Origin: Nonomuraea indica
Lineage (GTDB): Bacteria > Actinomycetota > Actinomycetes > Streptosporangiales > Streptosporangiaceae
Direction of reading: 5' to 3'
Assembly (NCBI RefSeq): GCF_002850745.1
Contig: NZ_KZ559466.1
Coordinates: 100,512 to 164,511, forward strand
DNA length: 64,000 bases
Shown here: piece after piece, positions 43,891-51,309 of the stretch
Position numbering within the stretch: the stretch's first letter is position 1
Layout: each line of letters starts with the position of its first letter
The notes under the pieces: generated by a model
Told to the model about the DNA's origin: nothing
Seen by the model: only the letters and a program-made list of their open reading frames with translations
Database searches by the model: none
Made by a program: the position numbers and the translations under genes

Positions 43891-43933
43891 GTCGGGACGA
43901 CAGGATTTGAACCTGCGACCCCTTGACCCCCAG
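43891..43933 (-). repeat. left attachment-site repeat (tRNA-Pro 3-prime fragment)
   Basis: Identical over 43 bp to the 3-prime part of the tRNA gene at 46326-46368, in the same orientation: T-arm, variable loop and 3-prime side of the anticodon arm. The 5-prime half is absent, so it is not a tRNA gene. It fits an attachment site left behind by integration. Confidence 0.85.
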
Positions 43934-44327
43934 GACGTTGGAGTAGGTGTCTCAGCAGCTCAGCGGCGTTTAGAGGAGTGAGAGGGAAGTTCGCTGGCAT
44001 GCTGGTTGTTCGGGGGCGTGCACAGCGTGTGGTCCCCAGGTGGTCTCCGGTGGAATAGAGACGGAACGGTTGTGACCCCTCGCTTGTAAGAGTAGCTATT
44101 CGATCACGGGAGCTGGCGTCTTCGCTGCTCAGGTCTACGTTTGGTGTGCGCTCATGTGCATGGCCGGGTTGTAGTGGGCGTCCCTGATGTCACTCAGTTT
44201 GTCACTCAATCTCTCCAGGCTTCTCCGCGAGATCGGCCCTGATCTAGCGTCCGGTTCGCCTCCGTGCCACACTTCTAGAGTGCGCAAACCAACCCAAAAA
44301 GGCGAAGACGCCTTCGAATCTAAGAAA
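43934..44327. other. element interior, no gene recognised; short direct repeat
   Basis: About 390 bp. TGTCACTCA occurs twice, at 44188-44196 and 44200-44208, 12 bp apart, in front of the membrane protein gene. A longer N-terminus for that gene (from an ATG at 44187) is open but looks non-coding. No RNA gene was seen. Confidence 0.45.
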
Positions 44328-44717
44328 ATGTTAAAGCGATGGACTGAGGCCACCTTCTTCACGATAGGTGCAGTGGTGCTGGTATGGGGCGCAGCTCATA
44401 GACGTGGCGTCGAAATGGCCATCCTTGCCGCACTGGTCTTTGGATTCTTTCCCCTAACATACTGGATCCCTCGGAGCCGGCTGCCACGCTGGTGTCAAGA
44501 ACCTGCTTTCATCTACAGCAACGTGCTTCTTCTTATGTTCTGCGTGCTCGCTGTGGTCACGACCCCGCTGTCTCTCGAAGTCTGCCTAGGGCTTTCCGCA
44601 TTCATGGTGATACTTCTTAACACCATTCATCGACGCAGAATCGACCGAGAAGTCGCAGAAGCCGCCGAAGTGAGAGTTTTAGAATCTCAGTGGGTGAACG
44701 ATCACGACGATCGTTGA
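44328..44717 (+). CDS. unknown four-span membrane protein (element cargo)
   Basis: A 129-residue hydrophobic protein, not recognised. From MLKRWTEATFF there are helices at about 8-24 (FFTIGAVVLVWGAA), 31-50, 62-80 and 82-102, then a charged tail (TIHRRRIDREVAEAAEVRVL). Its DNA is less GC-rich than the flanks, which fits transfer with the element. The start is uncertain: no good ribosome site is seen, and GTG at 44280 or ATG at 44187 are in frame. Cargo of tRNA islands is often defence or competition related, but nothing here proves it. Confidence 0.55.
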   Translation: MLKRWTEATFFTIGAVVLVWGAAHRRGVEMAILAALVFGFFPLTYWIPRSRLPRWCQEPAFIYSNVLLLMFCVLAVVTTPLSLEVCLGLSAFMVILLNTIHRRRIDREVAEAAEVRVLESQWVNDHDDR

Positions 44718-45054
44718 CGCACGTCAGACAGTGGAAGCAGCAAGATGCAGCAACCGTATCCTCCGCACATATCCCTTCAGCTTTACAAAGCTTCCGCGAT
44801 AGGACTCGAACCAGAATTTCAAGGTTTTGATCAGTTCACGCTGGTTCGGGTTCGAGGTCAGACCGGTCAATCGCGTCCAGACCCGTTCACACTCGTTCAC
44901 CCTGTGCGGCTCCCAACCTGGCCCCCTTTGGGCTCTCAGCCAATCACGCCTCTAGGAACGGCCGAACTCGGCGCCATGCGCCCCGGGACCATCCCGACAT
45001 CCGGCGCGATGGTCGCCGGTCGCCGCTTGATCTGCGTGAGGGTGGTTGGGCAAG
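44718..45054. other. element interior, no supported gene
   Basis: About 340 bp of mixed GC. Frames are open in places but show repetitive, non-protein-like composition (many Pro/Thr/Arg). A GGACTCGAACC stretch near 44806 mimics a tRNA T-loop, but no cloverleaf can be drawn. Confidence 0.4.
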
Positions 45055-45387
45055 ATGATCCAAAGACTGGCTTACCTACGGAATCGAGGAGCTGGCCTAG
45101 TGGAATTCGCAGTCTTGTGGGCAATCATGTTAGGACTTGGGTGTGTTCAAGCCGCGTCCGCGATATACACGCTGGCAACTAATCGACTTCCCTGGCTGGC
45201 ACTCGGCAAGCGTTGGATAAAGGAGTCTCGCCATTACGGTTTTGGCCAACTATTCATAGGTTTCTTCGGCGTTTTCCTGGCTCTGTCTAATATGGTGATG
45301 GGCTGGTCACACGCATTGTCCCTGGCGCTGATCTTTTTGGCGCTCGGATGCTTATTGGCCGGTTCATTCTTCGAGTCAACGACTTAA
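45055..45387 (+). CDS. unknown small membrane protein (element cargo)
   Basis: A 110-residue protein with three or four hydrophobic segments: 13-38 (LVEFAVLWAIMLGLGCVQAA), 62-78 (FGQLFIGFFGVFLALS) and 82-104 (WSHALSLALIFLALGCLLAG). It is not recognised. An ATG at 45055 and a TTG at 45046 are both possible; the ribosome site is weak. AT-richer codons than in neighbouring genes support transfer. It stands between the first cargo gene and the integrase. Confidence 0.5.
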   Translation: MIQRLAYLRNRGAGLVEFAVLWAIMLGLGCVQAASAIYTLATNRLPWLALGKRWIKESRHYGFGQLFIGFFGVFLALSNMVMGWSHALSLALIFLALGCLLAGSFFESTT

Positions 45388-45517
45388 CTGCCCCACGAGG
45401 AAGCGCATCATTCCTCAACAAGGGGGCGCGCCTGGCCAGCCCGTCTGCCGTCGTCCCACCCACAGGGTAGCGGGCCAGCCGCGGGGCTGCCCCGGCCGCG
45501 CGCCCGGCGTCAGGGCC

Positions 45518-46246
45518 GTGACGGAGCGTAGGCGGCCCCCCCCGGCTGGTCTGCTAGGGCTTGCCCTGGGACGGCGGCAGGACGAGCTCGATGACCCTCG
45601 CTCGCTGGCGCTGCCTGACTGGGACACCTTGACCCGGCTCGCCGCCGCACTGGTGGAGCGCTCGGCCGACAAGTACGTGGGCTGGGGCGAGGTGGTCATC
45701 TTCGCGGCCTGTACTGCTGCCCGCATCGGTGAGGTCTCCGGGGTGCGTGCCGGCGACATCGATCGTGACGCGTGGACCTGGACGGTACGTCGGCAAACCA
45801 CCCCCGGCCCCGGTGGCGTCGTCGACAAGGGCACGAAGGGCAAGCGAGCGCGTACCGTGCCGTTAATCGCGGAGGTTCGCGACCTGGTCGCTCGACGGCT
45901 GGACGCGGTGGGCTCGAACCCGGGCACGCGTCTGTTCACCGGTCCCCGTGGTGGACGCATCACCACCGCGGTTCTCCGGGACGCCACGCACTGGGACGAG
46001 GTGGTGACGAGCCTCGGTTACGAGCATCTGCGCCGCCATGACCTGCGGCACACCGGGCTGACCTGGATGGCCGATGCCGGCGTCCCCGTCCATGTCCTGC
46101 GCAAGATCGCTGGTCACGGCTCGCTGACCACCACGCAGCGGTATCTCCATCCGGACGCCCGTTCCATCGCCGATGCCGGGGAGGCGCTGAGTGCTCACCT
46201 CGCGGCCCGCCGGTCCCCAGATGGTCCCCGTCTGCGGGTCGTCTAG
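45518..46246 (+). CDS. site-specific tyrosine integrase, N-terminal domain missing
   Basis: A 242-residue catalytic domain of a tyrosine recombinase. The active-site set is complete: Arg in CTAARIGEVSG, Lys in DKGTKGKRARTVPL, H-x-x-R in RRHDLRHTGLTWM, His in KIAGHGSLTT and Tyr in TQRYLHPDA. The N-terminal core-binding and arm-binding domains (normally another 130-170 residues) are absent; upstream sequence is not open for them. The gene ends 80 bp from the tRNA att site, the normal position and orientation. With the front missing, it is probably inactive or needs help in DNA binding. Confidence 0.8.
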   Translation: MTERRRPPPAGLLGLALGRRQDELDDPRSLALPDWDTLTRLAAALVERSADKYVGWGEVVIFAACTAARIGEVSGVRAGDIDRDAWTWTVRRQTTPGPGGVVDKGTKGKRARTVPLIAEVRDLVARRLDAVGSNPGTRLFTGPRGGRITTAVLRDATHWDEVVTSLGYEHLRRHDLRHTGLTWMADAGVPVHVLRKIAGHGSLTTTQRYLHPDARSIADAGEALSAHLAARRSPDGPRLRVV

Positions 46247-46275
46247 CTCATCGCCCGTAGCGGGCACACATACAA

Positions 46276-46319
46276 AAAGGTCTGTTGATCTGGGCTTTCA
46301 ACCCGACCAACAGACCTTT
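46276..46319. terminator. terminator between integrase and tRNA-Pro
   Basis: AAAGGTCTGTTG at 46276-46287 and CAACAGACCTTT at 46308-46319 form a perfect 12-bp stem, with a nested GGG/CCC pair in the loop. A T-tract on the plus side and an A-tract mirror each other, so it may terminate transcripts in both directions: the integrase and the tRNA. Confidence 0.8.
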
Positions 46320-46325
46320 CGACCT

Positions 46326-46400
<75 letters not shown>

Positions 46401-46495
46401 GTTTTGCGACCGCCCCCTGCGGGGCGGGACGTCATAACCTTAGCGCACATCGGAGGTGCGCGCGCACATCGTGGGCGGGAGCGGAGGTGGGCCGG

Positions 46496-46921
46496 GTGGG
46501 GCGGAGGCCGACGATCGACCGGGACGAGCTGGCGAGGCTCGTGGGTGCGGGGTTGAGCGTGCAGGCGCTGGCCGCGCACTTCGGGGTGAGCGAGTCCGGG
46601 GTGTTGCAGGCCAAGCGGGCCGCCGGGCTGGCCAAGCCGATGCTGGACCACAGCCGGGCCGTGCCGTGGAAGGTGGCCAGGGCGCACATCCAGTCGGGGC
46701 CGGCGACCAACCTGCGCAACCTGTCCGCCGCCGCGCAGGGCAGGCCGCCCGCGCCCGAGCGGTTGAACACGGCGCTGCGGTGGGCGCAGCGGCTCGTGGA
46801 CGCGGGACTGGATGTGGCCTACGACCCCGTCGAGGGGTTCGGGGAGGTCCCGGCGGCGCCGGGGGGCTCGCATGTCGCGGCGGTGCTCGCGGCGGCCCGG
46901 GAGGCACTGGAAGGTCGCTGA
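46496..46921 (+). CDS. hypothetical HTH protein beside the tRNA
   Basis: A 141-residue basic protein. Residues 6-45 (DELARLVGAGLSVQALAAHF, then GVSESGVLQAKRAAGL) form a helix-turn-helix of the resolvase/Hin type. The remainder has no known domain: LRNLSAAAQGRPPAPERLNT and AQRLVDAGLDVAYDP. I chose the GTG at 46496 with GGAGG 8 nt upstream; a frame reaching 46358 overlaps the tRNA. Its role is unknown. Confidence 0.6.
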   Translation: MGRRPTIDRDELARLVGAGLSVQALAAHFGVSESGVLQAKRAAGLAKPMLDHSRAVPWKVARAHIQSGPATNLRNLSAAAQGRPPAPERLNTALRWAQRLVDAGLDVAYDPVEGFGEVPAAPGGSHVAAVLAAAREALEGR

Positions 46922-46989
46922 GGGGCGCGTTTCGACAGGGCGTTCGGGGGCAGTCGCCGGTCTCTACACAGAGACCGGAGGCGAACATC

Positions 46990-47538
46990 ATGACCACCTT
47001 CATCTGGGTGGCCGTCGTCGTGGTCGCGGTGGTGGCGGTCGTCGCAGTCGGGTACGTGATGCTCCAGCATCAGAAGCGCCGCAGCCGCCTCCGCACACGT
47101 TTCGGCCCTGAGTACGAGCGTGTGGTTGCCGAGCACGACAACAGGCGGGAAGCGGAGGAGGAACTCCTGGCCCGGGAGCAGCGGCACGCGGAGCTGGACA
47201 TCCGGCCGCTGGCGCAGGAGTCGCGTGACACCTATGCGAAGCGGTGGCGGGACGTGCAGGAGCGCTTCGTCGACGCGCCGATGTTCGCGGTGACCGAGGC
47301 GGACCAGCTCGTCGCGGCCGTGATGGCCGAGCGCGGATATCCGACCGAGGGTTTCGAGGAGCGGCTGGCCTACCTGTCCGTGGGGCACGCGGCCACGCTG
47401 GACCACTACCGCAAGGCGCACGAGATCAGCGGGCGCGCGGCCCGGAAGGAGGCCTCCACGGAGGATCTCCGCCAGGCGATGGTGCACTATCGCGCGCTGT
47501 TCGAGGAGCTGCTGGAAGAGACGACGCGAGGACGGTGA
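46990..47538 (+). CDS. membrane-anchored protein with a domain shared with its neighbour
   Basis: A 182-residue protein with one N-terminal membrane helix (TFIWVAVVVVAVVAVVAVGY, residues 3-22) and a charged helical part. The segment from AKRWRDVQERFVDAPMFAV near 84 to LRQAMVHYRALFEELLEE near 160 recurs in the next protein as RWRDLQAGFVDDPGDAV and LRQALREYRGVLERLL. No known family is recognised. It heads a short operon with genes at 47545 and 48370 (gaps of 6 bp each). Confidence 0.75.
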   Translation: MTTFIWVAVVVVAVVAVVAVGYVMLQHQKRRSRLRTRFGPEYERVVAEHDNRREAEEELLAREQRHAELDIRPLAQESRDTYAKRWRDVQERFVDAPMFAVTEADQLVAAVMAERGYPTEGFEERLAYLSVGHAATLDHYRKAHEISGRAARKEASTEDLRQAMVHYRALFEELLEETTRGR

Positions 47539-47544
47539 TCCGAG

Positions 47545-48363
47545 ATGGCCGATGAGCTGAAAGTTCCGGCACAGAAGCCGGCCGGCGGGCCTGGTGGCGA
47601 CGACGACCTCCGGGTCGTGGTGGCCAAGGACGACGCCCCGGCGCACGGTTCCGGCCACGGCGATGCCCGGGACCCCTCCCGGGCCGAGGCGGTGCGCGAC
47701 CGGTCGGAGGCCGGCATGCACGGAGGTGCGCACGACCGGCCGGAGGCCGGCGCGGCGGGAAGCACGCAGGACCGGCCGGAGGCGGGCGTGGCGGGGGGTG
47801 CGCACGCCGACGTGCGCGGGCCGTCGCGGGACGCGGACGACGAGCGGGCCCGTGACCCGCACGCCAAGGACTACAAGGACCCCTACACGGCGCCGGCGGA
47901 GGACGTTGCCGTGTCCGCCGGCCCGGGGCCGATGGTGCGCGGTCAGGAGACCGGCGCGGCCGGTGGGATGCCGTCGCACGCCGCGCCCCAGGAGACGGCG
48001 TTGTTCGACCGGGACCCGGCGGACGTGCAGGCGCGCTGGCGCGACCTGCAGGCGGGGTTCGTGGACGATCCGGGCGATGCCGTCAAACGGGCCGACGGGC
48101 TGGTCGGCGAGGTCGTGGAGTCCCTCACCAGCGCGCTGAACCAGCGGACCAGCGAGCTGCGCGGCCGGTGGCAGGGCGCCGGCGGCCACGACACCGAGCA
48201 GCTCCGCCAGGCGCTGCGCGAGTACCGGGGCGTGCTGGAGCGGCTGCTGGCGGTGTCGGCCGCCGGAAAGGGCCCGGATTCCACCACGAGCACGAGCACG
48301 AGGACCGACACGAGCGCGAACACGACGCAGGCGGGCTCTCCGGTGAGCCCGGGAATGAGGTGA
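47545..48363 (+). CDS. protein with low-complexity front and the shared C-terminal domain
   Basis: A 272-residue soluble protein. The first 160 residues are disordered-looking: repeats of DRPEAG type (DRSEAGMHGGAHDRPEAG) and many Asp, Ala, Arg, Gly. From about 160, ALFDRDPADVQARWRDLQAG to REYRGVLERLLAV matches the domain in the preceding protein; the tail is Ser/Thr-rich. No membrane helix is seen. The two proteins may interact or have come from one gene duplicated with a new front. Function unknown. Confidence 0.75.
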   Translation: MADELKVPAQKPAGGPGGDDDLRVVVAKDDAPAHGSGHGDARDPSRAEAVRDRSEAGMHGGAHDRPEAGAAGSTQDRPEAGVAGGAHADVRGPSRDADDERARDPHAKDYKDPYTAPAEDVAVSAGPGPMVRGQETGAAGGMPSHAAPQETALFDRDPADVQARWRDLQAGFVDDPGDAVKRADGLVGEVVESLTSALNQRTSELRGRWQGAGGHDTEQLRQALREYRGVLERLLAVSAAGKGPDSTTSTSTRTDTSANTTQAGSPVSPGMR

Positions 48364-48369
48364 GGTGCC

Positions 48370-48564
48370 ATGCTGGCGATCGTCGCGGCGATCATCTTCG
48401 GTTTAGGTTTTCTGCTCGATCTGCTGGGCGCGCGCATCGCGGCCGGGATCAGCGGCACGACGTTCATGCTGCTCGGGCTGACGCTCCTGGCGCTGCACCA
48501 GGGAGGCATCGGTACGGCCGGCGTCCGCGGCAACGGCGGCTGGCGTACCCGGACCCGGCGGTAA
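48370..48564 (+). CDS. small membrane peptide
   Basis: A 64-residue hydrophobic peptide with two helices: 3-22 (AIVAAIIFGLGFLLDLLGAR) and 28-45 (GTTFMLLGLTLLALHQGG), then an Arg/Gly tail. GAGGTGAGGTGCC lies before the ATG. It is the third gene of the shared-domain operon. It resembles small YtxH/Asp23-like membrane peptides only in size; not recognised. Confidence 0.65.
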   Translation: MLAIVAAIIFGLGFLLDLLGARIAAGISGTTFMLLGLTLLALHQGGIGTAGVRGNGGWRTRTRR

Positions 48565-48627
48565 CGGCCGGGGAAGCGTGGGCCAGACCATGGACCGAAC
48601 CACGGACCAGGTCATGGATCGGGTGCT

Positions 48628-48684
48628 GACGACGCCCGGCCGTCCGTGCGAGAGAGCTTCTCGTACGGACGGCCGGGCGTCGTC
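48628..48684. terminator. long hairpin between convergent genes
   Basis: Two 26-nt arms (48628-48653 and 48659-48684) are inverted copies with one G-T type mismatch and a 5-nt loop. The stem is very GC-rich (GACGACGCCCGGCCGTCCGT on the left) without a T-tract. It lies between the plus-strand operon and the minus-strand anti-sigma gene and can terminate both. Confidence 0.75.
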
Positions 48685-48766
48685 GTCCGGGAGGCGGGCG
48701 GGCGGGTTCTTCGTCGGACGTCGGTGGCACCACGACGCGGAGACGTCGTGCGCGGAAGAAGAGAGC

Positions 48767-49183
48767 TCAGCCCTTGCCGGGGAAGCGCATGACGACCGTG
48801 CTGCCGTGGTCGCCGACCCGCAGGCTGAGGTCGAGGGCCAGCATGCGGGCCACCCACAGCCCCATCCCGCCCACGGAGCCCGGCATGGGGCCCGGCTTCC
48901 AGGTGCCGTCGTCGTGCACCTCGACCACGATCTCGCCGCCGTCGACCCAGAGGCGCACCCGGCCGTCGCTGGTGCCGTGGGTGACGGCGTTGGTGGCGAT
49001 CTCGTTGACCGCGATGACGAAGTCGGGGATGGCGTCCTCCGGCATCCCGGCCCCGCGCGCCTCCTCCTCGACGAACTGCCGGACCTGGGGCAGGTCCGGC
49101 AGCCGGAAGCGGAGCGTCTTCACGGGCGTGCCGGGTGGCGGGCTGGTGGCACCCGCTTCCTGAGGATGGTGGTCCCCGTTCAC
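48767..49183 (-). CDS. HATPase anti-sigma kinase (RsbW/SpoIIAB-like)
   Basis: A 138-residue GHKL ATP-binding protein. Motifs: N-box VNEIATNAVTHG near 62, EVHDDG (D-box) near 88 and a shortened G-box VGGMGLWVARML near 103. Such proteins bind and inhibit a SigB/SigF-type factor and phosphorylate an anti-anti-sigma STAS protein. The sigma gene lies 16 bp upstream on the same strand, and a STAS gene lies nearby at 50145. The GTG at 49183 has a GAGAGGG-type ribosome site. Confidence 0.88.
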   Translation of the reverse strand: MNGDHHPQEAGATSPPPGTPVKTLRFRLPDLPQVRQFVEEEARGAGMPEDAIPDFVIAVNEIATNAVTHGTSDGRVRLWVDGGEIVVEVHDDGTWKPGPMPGSVGGMGLWVARMLALDLSLRVGDHGSTVVMRFPGKG

Positions 49184-49199
49184 CCGGCTATCCGCCCTC

Positions 49200-49973
49200 T
49201 CAGCCGACGAGCAACTCCGTGCGGAGCTGGTCGAGGACTTTACGCAGAATCCTGGACACGTGCATCTGCGAGATGCCGAACTCAGCCGCTATCTCGGCCT
49301 GCGTCATGTTGCCGAAGAACCGCAGCAACAGGATGTGCTTCTCGCGCGACGGCAACGCGTCGATCAGTGGCTTGACGGCTTCGCGGTCCACCATCGTACT
49401 CAGGGTGTCGTCGTCCTCGGGAATCACGTCACCGAGCGACGCGGCGTCGTCGTCGGCGCCGAGCGGCGCGTCGAGCGACAGCGTGCTGTAGGCGGCCGAG
49501 GCGTCGAGGGTGAGAAGAACGTCCTCCTCGGAGATGTTCATCTTGGCGGCCAGCTCCGCGACCGTCGGGGAGCGGCCGAGGGTCTGGCTGAGGTCGGCGA
49601 CGAGCCGGTTGAGCTCGGAGCGGCGTTCCTGGTAGAGGCGGGGCACCCGGATGGCCCAGGTCCGGTCGCGGAAGTGGCGCTTGACCTCGCCGGTCATCGT
49701 CACGACGGCGTAGCCGCGGAAAGCGTGGCCGAGGGTCGGGTCGAAGCCGTTGACGGCCTTCATCAGGCCGACGTACGCCGCCTGCAGGAGGTCCTCCAGC
49801 GGCTCGCCGCGGTAGCGGTAGCGCCTGGCGATCTCCATGGCCAGCGGCCGGTGCATCTCGACGATGCGCTCGCGCAGCCGTTCCCGCACGCTGTCGGGAG
49901 TGTCCTCCCTGACCATCTCGGCCAGGAGCTCTTCGGCGGTCATCTCCTCGAGGACGTATTCCTGCACAGCCAT
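49200..49973 (-). CDS. SigB/SigF/SigG-type RNA polymerase sigma factor
   Basis: A 257-residue sigma-70 group 3 factor. Region 2: RPLAMEIARRYRYRGEPLED and LLQAAYVGLMKAVNGFDPTL; region 3 near 120-175; region 4: REKHILLLRFFGNMTQAEIA and FGISQMHVSRILRKVLDQLR. It is typical of actinobacterial general-stress or sporulation factors controlled by partner switching, with the kinase downstream as its inhibitor. The upstream region has a short CCCCCATTCGGGGG hairpin near 50090. Confidence 0.94.
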   Translation of the reverse strand: MAVQEYVLEEMTAEELLAEMVREDTPDSVRERLRERIVEMHRPLAMEIARRYRYRGEPLEDLLQAAYVGLMKAVNGFDPTLGHAFRGYAVVTMTGEVKRHFRDRTWAIRVPRLYQERRSELNRLVADLSQTLGRSPTVAELAAKMNISEEDVLLTLDASAAYSTLSLDAPLGADDDAASLGDVIPEDDDTLSTMVDREAVKPLIDALPSREKHILLLRFFGNMTQAEIAAEFGISQMHVSRILRKVLDQLRTELLVG

Positions 49974-50110
49974 CGCTGCTCCTCATATGGGTCGCAGGGG
50001 TGGCCTCCACCAACCGAAAAAGCCCAGGCAGAGGCACACCTCGCGTCAAGTACGAGACGGAAGCCCTCTGCTGGACTTCGCCACAAGTATCCCCCATTCG
50101 GGGGAATGTA

Positions 50111-50144
50111 TTCACCTCCACCGCGGTAACAGTAGGGTTGCTCC
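50111..50144 (+). promoter_or_regulatory. putative promoter of the STAS gene, leaderless
   Basis: TTCACC at 50111-50116, 16-nt spacer, TAGGGT at 50133-50138. The start of transcription would fall at or next to the GTG at 50145, giving a leaderless message. No ribosome site precedes the GTG, in agreement. Confidence 0.5.
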
Positions 50145-50507
50145 GTGACAATGCCGGAGAACGGTGAGAGCTCAGCCGCCGCCCTGAGCCTGACCTCGTC
50201 GACAGCGGGCGAGATAACCGTCGTCAAGGTTGACGGCGTGCTCGACGCCACGACGCGCGAGCAGTTCGCCGACTATCTGTCCCTCGCCGGGCCGGGGCTG
50301 ATCCTGGACCTCGCGGGCGTGACCTTCATGGACTCGCGGGCGCTGGGGCTGATCGTGCATCACTGGCAGACCAGCCTGACCTCGGGATCGAAGTTCGCGC
50401 TGGTCGGCGTCGAGTACTCGAAGTCCAAGGTGATGTGGATCACCGGGCTGGCGCAGCGGCTGCCGCTGTACGACACGCTCGACGACGCCCTGGCCGCCAT
50501 CGGCTGA
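50145..50507 (+). CDS. STAS-domain anti-anti-sigma factor
   Basis: A 120-residue STAS protein. VVKVDGVLDATTREQFADYL and LILDLAGVTFMDSRALGLIV are the signature strands; Ser in FMDSRALGL (near residue 63) is the expected phosphorylation site for an RsbW-type kinase. Unphosphorylated, it would bind the kinase at 48767 and free the sigma factor at 49200. It is divergent from the sigma gene. It starts at GTG 50145 or ATG 50151. Confidence 0.93.
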   Translation: MTMPENGESSAAALSLTSSTAGEITVVKVDGVLDATTREQFADYLSLAGPGLILDLAGVTFMDSRALGLIVHHWQTSLTSGSKFALVGVEYSKSKVMWITGLAQRLPLYDTLDDALAAIG

Positions 50508-50528
50508 CCGTGGCCCCCGGCCTCTCGG

Positions 50529-51251
50529 TCAGGGCCTGCGACGGGTCTTGCGCTGGTGCTCGTCGACCAGCAGCCGGGCCAGGTCGGCCACCTTGACCTG
50601 ATGGTGCTGGGAGATCCGGCGCAACTCCTCGAAGGCGGCCTCGGCCGTGCAGCCGCTGGTCTGCATGATGATGCCCTTGGCCTGGTCGATGACGGCCCGG
50701 CCGGCGAGGGCCTCCTGGAGCTGCGCGGCGTCGGTGCGCACCTCCTCGAAGTCCCACATGTTGGCCATCGCCACGCCGACCTGCTCGGTCAGCATGTCGG
50801 CCAGCGCGTGGGCGCCGAGCGGGGAGAACGCGCCGGGCCGTACGGAGTAGAGGCCGACGACCAGCGTCGCGGGAGACACGTCGATCGGCAGGGCCAGCAC
50901 CGAGCGGACCCCCCAGCGCGTGGCGAGCGCGGCGTATCCGGGCCAGCGTCCGTCGGCGAGCACATCGCCGACGACGACGCGGCCGCCGGTCTTGCGCGCC
51001 TCGGTGGAGGGGCCCTCGCCGAGGCTCCGCTCGGTCTCGACCAGCATGATCAGCTCGCTGTGCGAGCCCGACACCAGGACCCGGTGGTCGCGCCAGTGCT
51101 CGGCCGAGCCGCCGGAGCAGCCGGGCACGCCGGCCGCCAGCGCCGTGGTGAGTCCGCGCAACACGCTCTCGGTGGAGGTGTCGGCGCCGAGCCGGCCGAG
51201 TCCGGCCAGGTCACGGGCCAGCGCAGGCGTGATCATCGCGGTGGATTCCAT
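50529..51251 (-). CDS. GAF and ANTAR domain regulator
   Basis: A 240-residue protein: a GAF domain at about 18-165 (STESVLRGLTTALAAGVPG, then VLALPIDVSPATLVVGLYS) and a C-terminal ANTAR RNA-binding domain at about 175-235 (LQEALAGRAVIDQAKGIIMQ, then AFEELRRISQHHQVKVADLA). ANTAR proteins act as antiterminators on nascent RNA; the GAF part senses a small ligand. Its target hairpins are unknown. The ATG at 51251 has a GGGG site 9 nt upstream. It shares a divergent region with the SpoIIE-like gene. Confidence 0.93.
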   Translation of the reverse strand: MESTAMITPALARDLAGLGRLGADTSTESVLRGLTTALAAGVPGCSGGSAEHWRDHRVLVSGSHSELIMLVETERSLGEGPSTEARKTGGRVVVGDVLADGRWPGYAALATRWGVRSVLALPIDVSPATLVVGLYSVRPGAFSPLGAHALADMLTEQVGVAMANMWDFEEVRTDAAQLQEALAGRAVIDQAKGIIMQTSGCTAEAAFEELRRISQHHQVKVADLARLLVDEHQRKTRRRP

Positions 51252-51309
51252 AGTCACAAGCCCCTACCCCTTATGGCTAGCATTATCCCATGTGGCGTAG
51301 CGTCGGAGC

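Noticed and set aside
44795-44870. tRNA-like sequence on the minus strand with a GGTTCGAGTCC T-loop
   Set aside because: The T-stem would be mismatched and no acceptor, D or anticodon arm can be paired.
44745-45182. Open frame in the middle of the tRNA-Pro element
   Set aside because: Pro/Thr/Arg-rich, overlaps the next membrane protein gene and lacks a ribosome site; not protein-like.
50085-50105. CCCCC-att-GGGGG hairpin near the sigma gene as a riboswitch or SigF site
   Set aside because: Only a short stem; no further helices or GTTT/GGGTA pair at the right spacing were found.
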